Below, one piece after another: positions 31,895 to 38,296 of a stretch of 64,000 nucleotides of DNA. Origin of the DNA: an uncultured Acetatifactor sp. (GTDB taxonomy: Bacteria; Bacillota; Clostridia; Lachnospirales; Lachnospiraceae); assembly GCA_910586835.1 (NCBI GenBank), contig CAJUJU010000009.1, positions 1 to 64,000 of the forward strand, in the 5' to 3' direction. The position numbers were made by a program, and so were the translations under genes. Each line of letters starts with the position of its first letter. Position 1 is the first letter of the stretch. The notes below the pieces were generated by a model. That model was not told where the DNA came from. It saw nothing but the letters and a program-made list of their open reading frames with translations, and ran no database searches.

Positions 31895-32941
31895 TTATGA
31901 TGAGACCGTTACCACCGCCACACAGATCAGAAACAGTAAAATAGCGGTTCCGGTAATCCGCAACAACAGAAGCCCCGCATCTCCCGTCCGGTTGGCACAG
32001 GTGGTAATCCTTCTGTCGCTTATCACGCCCATAAAAGCGGCGGAGCACTTCAATACGCCGGCGATCACGCCGATCTTGAAAAGCGGCGCGGCACAGAGCA
32101 CCAGTATGAGAATCAAAAGCACCACGCCGATACTGTTTTTGATCACAAGGGCAGAACCCAGCACCAGCTCCACCGCCCCGTCCGCCACGCTCCCCACCCC
32201 GGGTATGACGGACACCAGCTTCTGCAGAGTGGATTTGCGCACCGAGTCCACCACCGGCGTGATTAGTGCCTGGAATACACTGATTCCGGTTATGACACCC
32301 ACCGCTCCCTTCAGCACCCAGCCAATCCCCTTTTCCAAAAGATCTATCAGCAGCGTCAGCTTCTCCTCCTCCCAGATCCCGTTCACCACAGAAAGCATGG
32401 CCACACTGTAAACCAGCGGAATGATCCCCTGTGCCAGAATACATTCCACACCGTAGATAACCAGCAGCATAAGCTGGCACGCCACCATGGCCGTGGCGGC
32501 GCCGCCGGAAACTCCAACCGAAAGAAGATAGGCGGGAGACAGCAGCCGGATGAAAAGCGTAATGTTTTCCAGCGTATTCAACGCCGTATCCGCCGCCTGG
32601 GAAAAGCACTGCAGCAGAATTGCCGTAAACAGCAGATACATAAAATAAAAGCTTAAATCTGCCACCTGATGCATGTCAAAGATCTCCGCAAAACGCGTGA
32701 CCAGGGAGGAAACGATCCCCAATACCAGCAGCCAGAGAAATACATTTTTCAGCCCCGCCGCCTGACTGAGAAAATCATTGACCACCCCCGAAAAAAGGCC
32801 TGCCAGAGCCCCCAGGACATCTCCCTCCATCACCTGGCCCAAAAGCCGTTCCGTGGAAATCCCCGTATCCGGAAAAAGCTGCCTCACTCCCGCCTCCAGG
32901 CGGTCCAATCCGAAATCCTGCCAGATCGTACTCAGATCCAC
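31895..32941 (-). CDS. spoIIIAE: Stage III sporulation protein AE
   Basis: 348 aa multi-pass membrane protein: about eight hydrophobic segments from residue 58 onward, with the family motif 'VVDSVRKSTLQKLVSVIPGVGSVADG' (about 225-250, in pieces) and 'GSALVIKNSIG'. It starts at GTG 32941 with GGGGGG as ribosome-binding site. B. subtilis SpoIIIAE (399 aa) has an N-terminal signal peptide; this one begins directly in the soluble segment (DLSTIWQDFGLDRLEAG). No in-frame start exists further upstream. The 28-base gap after spoIIIAD is a very G+C-rich near-palindrome (GCGCCG/CGGCGC). Identity is certain; the exact N-terminus is less so. Confidence 0.93.
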   Translation of the reverse strand: MDLSTIWQDFGLDRLEAGVRQLFPDTGISTERLLGQVMEGDVLGALAGLFSGVVNDFLSQAAGLKNVFLWLLVLGIVSSLVTRFAEIFDMHQVADLSFYFMYLLFTAILLQCFSQAADTALNTLENITLFIRLLSPAYLLSVGVSGGAATAMVACQLMLLVIYGVECILAQGIIPLVYSVAMLSVVNGIWEEEKLTLLIDLLEKGIGWVLKGAVGVITGISVFQALITPVVDSVRKSTLQKLVSVIPGVGSVADGAVELVLGSALVIKNSIGVVLLILILVLCAAPLFKIGVIAGVLKCSAAFMGVISDRRITTCANRTGDAGLLLLRITGTAILLFLICVAVVTVSS

Positions 32942-32969
32942 GTTATACCCCCCCGCGCCGCGGCGGCGC

Positions 32970-33356
32970 CTACAGAAAGCTCTGTATTTGTTCGATCACC
33001 GCAAACAGAATGGGCAGTCCCGCAAACATTACCGACAGCTTGCCCAATATTTCTATCTGCCCTGCCACCGTCTGATACCCGGCATCCTTGCAGATACCGG
33101 CGCTGAACTCACAGATATAAGTGATCCCTATGACCTTCAGCAAAATGGCAAGATAACTCTCCATTCCTCCCAGATAGCTCCGCAGCTTTCCGAACTGCGC
33201 GGTCACGGCCTCCACCTGACGCAGCGCATGGCCGAAGACCAGGATTCCGATGGCCAGTCCGATATAAACGCCATATTCCGGCTTCTGTCCCTTAAACTGG
33301 ACTGCAAGCAACACGCCCGCCACACCCAGAAACGCCACTCTTACAAGATCCTGCAT
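32970..33356 (-). CDS. spoIIIAD: Stage III sporulation protein AD
   Basis: 128 aa from ATG 33356 (MQDLVRVAFLGVAGVLLAVQ), chosen because AGGAGG lies six bases upstream and the length matches relatives (about 130 aa). Four hydrophobic segments are seen. 'YGVYIGLAIGILVFG' and 'LLKVIGITYICEFSAGICKDAGYQTVAGQIEILGK' are the family core, with the conserved CKDAG. It is a membrane component of the channel. Confidence 0.93.
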   Translation of the reverse strand: MQDLVRVAFLGVAGVLLAVQFKGQKPEYGVYIGLAIGILVFGHALRQVEAVTAQFGKLRSYLGGMESYLAILLKVIGITYICEFSAGICKDAGYQTVAGQIEILGKLSVMFAGLPILFAVIEQIQSFL

Positions 33357-33388
33357 GACAACCTCCTGAAACTCTGCCGCCTTATCCC

Positions 33389-33583
33389 TCACAGCGAAAA
33401 CAATGTCTGAATGGTCTCAAACAGTTCATATATGTACGGCACGATCCACGACAGCACAAGAAGCAGGCCGGCCAGACTGATCAGGAAGGCGTGCTCCTCC
33501 CGCCCGCTGTGTTTCAGCACCTGGCTGAGTATCGTAACAAGAATTCCAACTGCCGCTATCTTAAATATCAGACTTACTCCCAT
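33389..33583 (-). CDS. spoIIIAC: Stage III sporulation protein AC
   Basis: 64 aa from ATG 33583 (MGVSLIFKIAAVGILVTILSQ), with AGGGG eight bases upstream. Relatives are 65-68 aa, so the longer in-frame extension is not used. Two membrane helices (about 3-22 and 35-55) flank 'VLKHSGREEHAFLIS'. It is a small membrane subunit of the SpoIIIA complex. Confidence 0.93.
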   Translation of the reverse strand: MGVSLIFKIAAVGILVTILSQVLKHSGREEHAFLISLAGLLLVLSWIVPYIYELFETIQTLFSL

Positions 33584-33639
33584 GCTTATACCCCTGTACG
33601 CGCACCGCGCGCACCAACCCATCTTTTACTTTTCGTTTC

Positions 33640-34158
33640 TCAGCACAATACAAGAAGAATCAGCAGGCCTCCCAGTGCTCCCAGCCCCACCGCCATCCGG
33701 CACCGTTCCACATTTCCGCGCTCCAAGCTGTCCGCCCTGGTCTCAATCCGTACCCTGCTCTGCTCTATCATCCTCAACTGCATCTGTCCGTCCGTAAATC
33801 CGTTTCCCGGAACAAAGCGGAAAAAATCCTCCTGATCCTCCTCCGTCAGGGGCAGACTGTCCAGCGCCTCACCCACACACTCCCGGAAAACCGCGCCAAA
33901 ACGCTCCCCCGTGTTCTGTCCCATCCTGTCCGCCACCTGCCGAAAGGCCTCCCTGCAGGGCGACGGCAGCCTTCCCGCCACACGTCCGCAGCACTCCGGC
34001 AGAGTTTCCCTTCCGTAACGTACCTCGCTGCCCAGAAGCTCCAGAATTGTCCGCAAAAGTCCCAGCGCCCGGATCCTGCCCAGAAGCTGTTCCCTGTACC
34101 ACAGCCCCAGCCCGAGACAGCCCGTCAGAATCATGCAGGCCCCGGCCGCCCTAAGCAT
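33640..34158 (-). CDS. spoIIIAB: Stage III sporulation protein AB
   Basis: 172 aa. An N-terminal membrane helix (about 3-20), a helical cytoplasmic-type domain ('LRTILELLGSEVRYGRETLPECC' about 38-60) and a C-terminal helix (about 155-172). The fold resembles GspF-type platform proteins. It overlaps spoIIIAA by 8 bases, so the two are coupled. Confidence 0.93.
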   Translation of the reverse strand: MLRAAGACMILTGCLGLGLWYREQLLGRIRALGLLRTILELLGSEVRYGRETLPECCGRVAGRLPSPCREAFRQVADRMGQNTGERFGAVFRECVGEALDSLPLTEEDQEDFFRFVPGNGFTDGQMQLRMIEQSRVRIETRADSLERGNVERCRMAVGLGALGGLLILLVLC

Positions 34159-35089
34159 CCGCGTCCCAGCCTTCCTGTATTTTCTTTACCACACAACTGC
34201 CGTTTTCCTTACCAAGGACGATAATCATCTGAAACAATTGCCTCCAAAGCCCTTCCGGCACGTCAAAGCGCTTTATGATATCCTCCGGCCCCTCCCCGTG
34301 GGCAGTAGCCATAATATTGCTGCCGCAGGCCGCCGCGCTGCGCAGCGCCTCAAACTCCTCTCTGCTCCCCAGCTCATCTATGGCAATGACCTCCGGAGAC
34401 ATGGATCTGAGAAGCATCATCATCCCCAGACTCTTGGGACAGGCATCCAACACATCCGTCCGCAGCCCCACATCATTTTGGGGAAGCCCGCAGCAGGAAC
34501 CGGCAATCTCGGAGCGCTCATCCACCACTCCCACAGTCCTGCCTCTTCCGTACACATTCCCGTCGGAAACCTGCCGGATCAGATCCCGCAGCAGCGTTGT
34601 CTTTCCGCAGCCCGGCGGAGATAAGATCAACACGTTTTTCGGCACTCCCCTCCGGTATACATCGGGAAGAACCTTGTCCGCCGCCCCTCTTATCTGATGA
34701 GATATCCGAATATTCAGAAACCGCACATTTTTTATGGTGCGGATACATCCTTCCCTCTCCATTACGACTTGTCCTGCAACCCCTACCCGGTGTCCGCCGT
34801 TTACGGTAAGGAATCCCTGCCTCAGCTCCTCCTCAAAGGCGTAGGGAGAGTAGCTGCAGATGTGCTCCAGAAGCTCCTCCAGCTCCGTCCCCGTGACAAT
34901 CCGCCCCCTGGCAGGGCTGTCCGTAAAATTACCCTCTTTATCCAGAAAGGTCTCTCTGCTCCCCAGGTACACCACTGCCGGCTGTCCCACCCGCAGACGA
35001 ATTTCTCTCAGCCTTGCCTGACAAGACGCTGTCTTTTCCCAGAATGCTCTTCTCTCAAACGGGAACAGCTGCAGAATCGAATTATCCAA
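34151..35089 (-). CDS. spoIIIAA: Stage III sporulation ATPase AA
   Basis: 312 aa from TTG 35089 (…DNSILQLFPFERRAFWEK), placed seven bases after GGGAGGTG. The frame can be read to 35128, but that codon lies within the sigma-E -10 element and cannot be in the transcript. It is a secretion-type ATPase: Walker A 'LILSPPGCGKTTLLRDLI', Walker B 'EVIAIDELGS', and 'TVGVVDERSEIAGSC'. It is thought to power the SpoIIIA-SpoIIQ channel that keeps the engulfed forespore active. It is first of eight genes, all intact here. Confidence 0.93.
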   Translation of the reverse strand: MDNSILQLFPFERRAFWEKTASCQARLREIRLRVGQPAVVYLGSRETFLDKEGNFTDSPARGRIVTGTELEELLEHICSYSPYAFEEELRQGFLTVNGGHRVGVAGQVVMEREGCIRTIKNVRFLNIRISHQIRGAADKVLPDVYRRGVPKNVLILSPPGCGKTTLLRDLIRQVSDGNVYGRGRTVGVVDERSEIAGSCCGLPQNDVGLRTDVLDACPKSLGMMMLLRSMSPEVIAIDELGSREEFEALRSAAACGSNIMATAHGEGPEDIIKRFDVPEGLWRQLFQMIIVLGKENGSCVVKKIQEGWDADA

Positions 35090-35126
35090 AATCACACCTC
35101 CCGTCACACTTTGTCCTTCTCTCTCC

Positions 35127-35154
35127 AATATATGAAAAACCTGCCGGGATATTC
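35127..35154 (-). promoter_or_regulatory. Sigma-E-type promoter of the spoIIIA operon
   Basis: Minus strand: -35-like GAATAT (35154-35149), 14-base spacer, -10 CATATATT (35134-35127). This fits the sigma-E pattern (ATA / CATAnnnT). The spoIIIAA start is about 38 bases downstream, and mother-cell sigma-E control of spoIIIA is established in B. subtilis. Confidence 0.7.
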
Positions 35155-35212
35155 CTGTTTTTCGGTTTTCCCGTTTGTATGGAAAAAAGAACAGATTTTT
35201 TTTGAAAAGCTA

Positions 35213-35243
35213 TAGACAAACAAAAACAGGAATGGTATCCTGT
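35213..35243 (+). promoter_or_regulatory. grcA-like gene promoter with palindromic operator
   Basis: TAGACA (35213-35218), 17-base spacer, TATCCT (35236-35241). The inverted repeat ACAGGA-N6-TCCTGT (35226-35243) covers the -10, the place of a repressor site. The regulator is unknown; the target gene suggests redox or carbon control. Confidence 0.55.
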
Positions 35244-35294
35244 AAGCGTAGAAAACAATAACAATTCCTATTATCAAAACGGAGGTATTTTTAT

Positions 35295-35540
35295 ATGAGC
35301 AATGCAAGCAGCGCACAGGTAGACAATCTTGTAAATCTTCTTGACGGTTATGCCACAAAAGGCGGGCATCATTTGAATGTCAATGTATTAAACCGTGACA
35401 CTCTACTGGATGCACAGAAGCATCCCGAAAATTATCCCCAGCTCACCATCCGTGTCAGCGGATATGCCGTAAACTTTATCAAGCTGACTCCGGAACAGCA
35501 GGCTGACGTGATCAGCCGTACCTTCCACGAAGGGATCTAA
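35295..35540 (+). CDS. grcA: Autonomous glycyl radical cofactor (GrcA-like; PFL C-terminal domain)
   Basis: 81 aa. It corresponds almost entirely to the last 80 residues of pyruvate formate-lyase: 'GGHHLNVNVLNRDTLLDAQ' (about 23-41) and 'RVSGYAVNFIKLTPEQQADV' (about 53-72), ending in 'SRTFHEGI'. Gly56 in RVSGYAV is the radical-bearing glycine. E. coli GrcA/YfiD (127 aa) replaces an oxygen-cleaved PFL C-terminus; this protein lacks YfiD's N-terminal extension. It implies that the genome encodes PFL and a PFL activase elsewhere. AACGGAGG precedes the ATG; promoter and terminator frame a single-gene unit. Role as a PFL repair part is inferred. Confidence 0.88.
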   Translation: MSNASSAQVDNLVNLLDGYATKGGHHLNVNVLNRDTLLDAQKHPENYPQLTIRVSGYAVNFIKLTPEQQADVISRTFHEGI

Positions 35541-35570
35541 ACTTTGCTTTTACCGCACAATCTCCATAAA

Positions 35571-35617
35571 AAGGGCGTCGCCGGCAAATAACTGCCGGGC
35601 GACGCCCTTCTCTTTTT
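35571..35617. terminator. Terminator of the grcA-like gene (bidirectional stem)
   Basis: AAGGGCGTCGCCGGCA pairs with TGCCGGGCGACGCCCTT (one bulge), followed by CTCTTTTT. It lies between the convergent grcA-like and transglutaminase-like genes. Confidence 0.85.
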
Positions 35618-35631
35618 CTATTTTTCGGTAT

Positions 35632-37143
35632 TTAATAGGTGAGAATGCTGTGGAACAGATTATAATAGCCGCCGCCCAGACGCTGTACCTGAAGCTGAAT
35701 CACAAAATGATCCACATCCAGTTCCTTCAGCGCCTCCTCCACATAGCCCTTTTCATGGCTGCCGGTACTGTAAGCCCGCTCCACAGAAGGCCAGAGCGAC
35801 TCCGGTATCACGTTCGTAAACAAAATATCACCCGTCCCCGCCTGCTTCAGCTGTTTCTCACAGTCCTCATAGTATTCCTCCAGCGTATCCAGGACATCCT
35901 CCTCCCTGATTCCTGCTTTCTCCAGGTTTTCCCTGCGCTTTTCCTCCTCGCTGATTTCCGGCTCTTCCTCCTCAGGTTCTTCACTCTCCTGCCATTCCAT
36001 CGGCTTCTGGGGATTGGGGTTAATATGGTCGTCCACGATACTGCCCGTTCCCTCCGTCGTCCCGTCCCCCTCCGCGGGGCTCTCCACACACGCCGGCAGC
36101 CAGACCGAAAGGTCTGTCCTGGCATGCGTCGCCGCGAACGCTTCGTCCGATTTGTTATAATAGTCATAGGTTGCAGGCTCCGTGTCGTCCCAGGTCACAT
36201 CCACATTCCGGAAGGTGCTGCCCAGTTTCACGATATTCCAGGCATGATCTCCCCCTGCATACCCGGTGCAGAAATAGCAGGGAATCCCGAGCTGCTGCAG
36301 CAGATACTGAAATGCCTTGGAATATCCCGCACAGACACTTTTTCCCCGTACCAGCGCACTGTATGCACTTTGATTCATCCCCGCCGACATATCGTAATCC
36401 GCAATCTGCAGCAGTGCATCATGGACATACTTTTCTTTCTCATACGGATCGGACAACTCCCTGGCTCCGGACAGGATCTTCTCCGCACTGGCCAAAAAGC
36501 TGCTCTGAGCCGCCTCCAGATTATCCGCGGCCTCATTGTATTCCAACGAGATCTCCACACAGATACCTGTCTTCAGATACTTACAGGAAAACTCCGCATC
36601 CAGCCAGAACAACTCCGGATGATCGTTGTACACCGCCTCCACCACGTTTTTCGCCTGCCCGGCTGTGATCGCCACAACAGGTGTGAAGGAAGTGTTCAGG
36701 TGCAGTGTGTTGGCATAAACCTGACTGTAAACCTGCTTCAGGGTTTCGTCCAACATGGCATAATAGGGATAGTACTCTTCAGAAAAACTGTTTCCGGCTC
36801 CCGTTTCCCCGGGTGCAAGAATACTTCCCAGATTGTCCGCTTCCTCCTGGGAAATCTCTTCTTCCTGCCCCGTGACAGGCCGATTGCCCACCAGACCGCC
36901 CACACTCTCCGGCACGTCCTGGGGCATATTTTCCGGCGCCTGATAGCCGCCGTTTCCCTCCCCGGGCCGCACGCCGGGCGGCGCTTCCTCACCCCCTTGC
37001 CCGCCGGGTTCTCCCTGCAGACGCTGAACCTGCTCCGCCAACTCCCCCGTGAGCGTCGGATTCAGCGCACAGATCAAAATTCCCACACAGGAAACCATCA
37101 AAATTCCAATTATAAAATACAGTATCTTTTTTATCAGTTTCAT
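35632..37143 (-). CDS. Membrane-anchored transglutaminase-like protein
   Basis: 503 aa. A basic start and one hydrophobic helix (about 7-27) act as signal anchor. A Gly/Pro/Glu-rich linker (about 40-110) leads to a helical region with 'VEAVYNDHPELFWLDAEF' (about 168-185) and the transglutaminase core (about 235-340). The core Cys is in 'RGKSVCAGYSKAFQYLL', the His in 'GGDHAWNIVKLG' and the Asp in 'FRNVDVTWDD'; the triad is complete. The C-terminal third is acidic (EEPEEEEPEISEEEK) then helical, with no known domain. Its middle is similar to the lipoprotein at 25742-27022 (DHPELF, VC(Q/A)GY(A/S)KA.QYLL), so the two are paralogues bracketing the spoIIIA region. Extracytoplasmic. Substrate unknown. 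Confidence 0.78.
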   Translation of the reverse strand: MKLIKKILYFIIGILMVSCVGILICALNPTLTGELAEQVQRLQGEPGGQGGEEAPPGVRPGEGNGGYQAPENMPQDVPESVGGLVGNRPVTGQEEEISQEEADNLGSILAPGETGAGNSFSEEYYPYYAMLDETLKQVYSQVYANTLHLNTSFTPVVAITAGQAKNVVEAVYNDHPELFWLDAEFSCKYLKTGICVEISLEYNEAADNLEAAQSSFLASAEKILSGARELSDPYEKEKYVHDALLQIADYDMSAGMNQSAYSALVRGKSVCAGYSKAFQYLLQQLGIPCYFCTGYAGGDHAWNIVKLGSTFRNVDVTWDDTEPATYDYYNKSDEAFAATHARTDLSVWLPACVESPAEGDGTTEGTGSIVDDHINPNPQKPMEWQESEEPEEEEPEISEEEKRRENLEKAGIREEDVLDTLEEYYEDCEKQLKQAGTGDILFTNVIPESLWPSVERAYSTGSHEKGYVEEALKELDVDHFVIQLQVQRLGGGYYNLFHSILTY

Positions 37144-37167
37144 TGTTTCTGCCCTAACTGTACAAGC

Positions 37168-37881
37168 CTACCAAAAATAATTTATCACAAAAACCAATCC
37201 GATCTGCATCGCCGCCAAAAAGAAAGCCAGAATGGCCATCGCCCTGACTGCCCACGGATGTGCGCTTTCCCCGCTCCTTTTCAACGCAAGCATTCCGAAA
37301 ACGATTCCCAGGATGGAAAAAGACCAGCCGAACATCAGCGCAAAAATCCCCAGAAGCAGACCGCTGTCCATCCCTGCCTGCCGTTTCCCGGGGGAAGAAT
37401 TGCCGACAGAAGGAGGAACCGGGCTGCCGCCGGGCATACTCCTTTGTCCCGGAACCCGTCCCTGCTGCCACGCCGTATCCGCCTTCCAGACATCGTGGTT
37501 CGAGCCATGGACTCCGTCGTGATGAAGAGGATCCGAACCGACATGCCCGCCGGCAAGTGCGGCGGCATTCTGCCTCTTCAAACGCTCGGCCAGCCCTTCC
37601 AGCGCCGCACGAAACTCCCGCCTGCTGGCTCCGCCTCCCACACCGGCCAGATCCATTTCACGGCCAAACGGCCCCTTCAGCCACGCCTCCACATGGAAAA
37701 CTCCGTCGGCATAGAACCACTTCATATAACGCTCCACGCCGTGAGAATCCTTCAGCCGATACACCATCTCGCCATTCCAGTCCGTGCGGGAAAACCGATT
37801 GTGATAGATAAAATCCTCCAAAAGAACACTGACCACATCGATGGGCTGATCCAACCGTACATCATTTATATATCTGCTCAT
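37168..37881 (-). CDS. Hypothetical membrane protein with DUF4190-like C-terminus
   Basis: 237 aa from ATG 37881 (MSRYINDVRL); another ATG four codons earlier is equally possible. The N-terminal 100 residues are soluble (DVVSVLLEDFIYHNRFSR, then ERYMKWFYADGVFHVEAWLKGPFG), a pattern seen in Firmicute proteins of unknown role. A polar linker follows (about 105-165). Two membrane helices lie at about 172-195 and 208-232 ('FALMFGWSFSILGIVFGMLALKRSG') as in DUF4190. Immediately downstream of it is the transglutaminase-like gene, 24 bases away, so the two may be co-transcribed. Confidence 0.6.
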   Translation of the reverse strand: MSRYINDVRLDQPIDVVSVLLEDFIYHNRFSRTDWNGEMVYRLKDSHGVERYMKWFYADGVFHVEAWLKGPFGREMDLAGVGGGASRREFRAALEGLAERLKRQNAAALAGGHVGSDPLHHDGVHGSNHDVWKADTAWQQGRVPGQRSMPGGSPVPPSVGNSSPGKRQAGMDSGLLLGIFALMFGWSFSILGIVFGMLALKRSGESAHPWAVRAMAILAFFLAAMQIGLVFVINYFW

Positions 37882-37942
37882 CTTATGTCTCATCTTTCCG
37901 CCGGACCGCGCGCATCCGCCCCGTATCTGTCAGAACGAACTG

Positions 37943-38194
37943 TCAATTGGCAGCAGTCTCCAGCCATGCCCGGTTTTCCGTGCTTTTTCCCCACGCTTCG
38001 AGAGCCAGCTCGTATGTGGCGGAAACCTTTTGATCCAGCTTTCTGACCTCCTTTCGCAGCTCTGCCTGCCCCGCTTTCAGCGCAGAAGTCTCCGACTCCA
38101 GCCGGTCAAGCCTGTTCTCCACTCCGTCAAGCCTGACATGAATCGGCTGCAGTAAACCGGCAATCGCCTGTAAATCCTCATTTGTCAATGCCAT
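37943..38194 (-). CDS. Small coiled-coil protein
   Basis: 83 aa from ATG 38194 (MALTNEDLQAIAGLLQPIHV), preceded by GGGAGGTG. This start is clearly better than an upstream in-frame ATG. Residues about 15-60 form a heptad coiled coil (VENRLDRLESETSALKAGQ, then ELRKEVRKLDQKV). The C-terminal part may pack as a short helix (ELALEAWGKSTENRAWL). Proteins with this MALTNEDLQAI start are common in Lachnospiraceae and are uncharacterised. Confidence 0.65.
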   Translation of the reverse strand: MALTNEDLQAIAGLLQPIHVRLDGVENRLDRLESETSALKAGQAELRKEVRKLDQKVSATYELALEAWGKSTENRAWLETAAN

Positions 38195-38296
38195 CCTGCC
38201 GTCACCTCCCGTCTTCCTCTTATTTTCCTGACACAAGTATAACATAACAGTAAAATAAAGTCCAATCCAATCTTCAGTATTTGAATACTTTTTATC

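Noticed and set aside
35650..38046. A 798-codon open frame on the plus strand
   Set aside because: It is antisense to the transglutaminase-like, DUF4190-like and coiled-coil genes, which have ribosome-binding sites and clear domains. Its own translation is Arg/His/Pro-rich with no motif.
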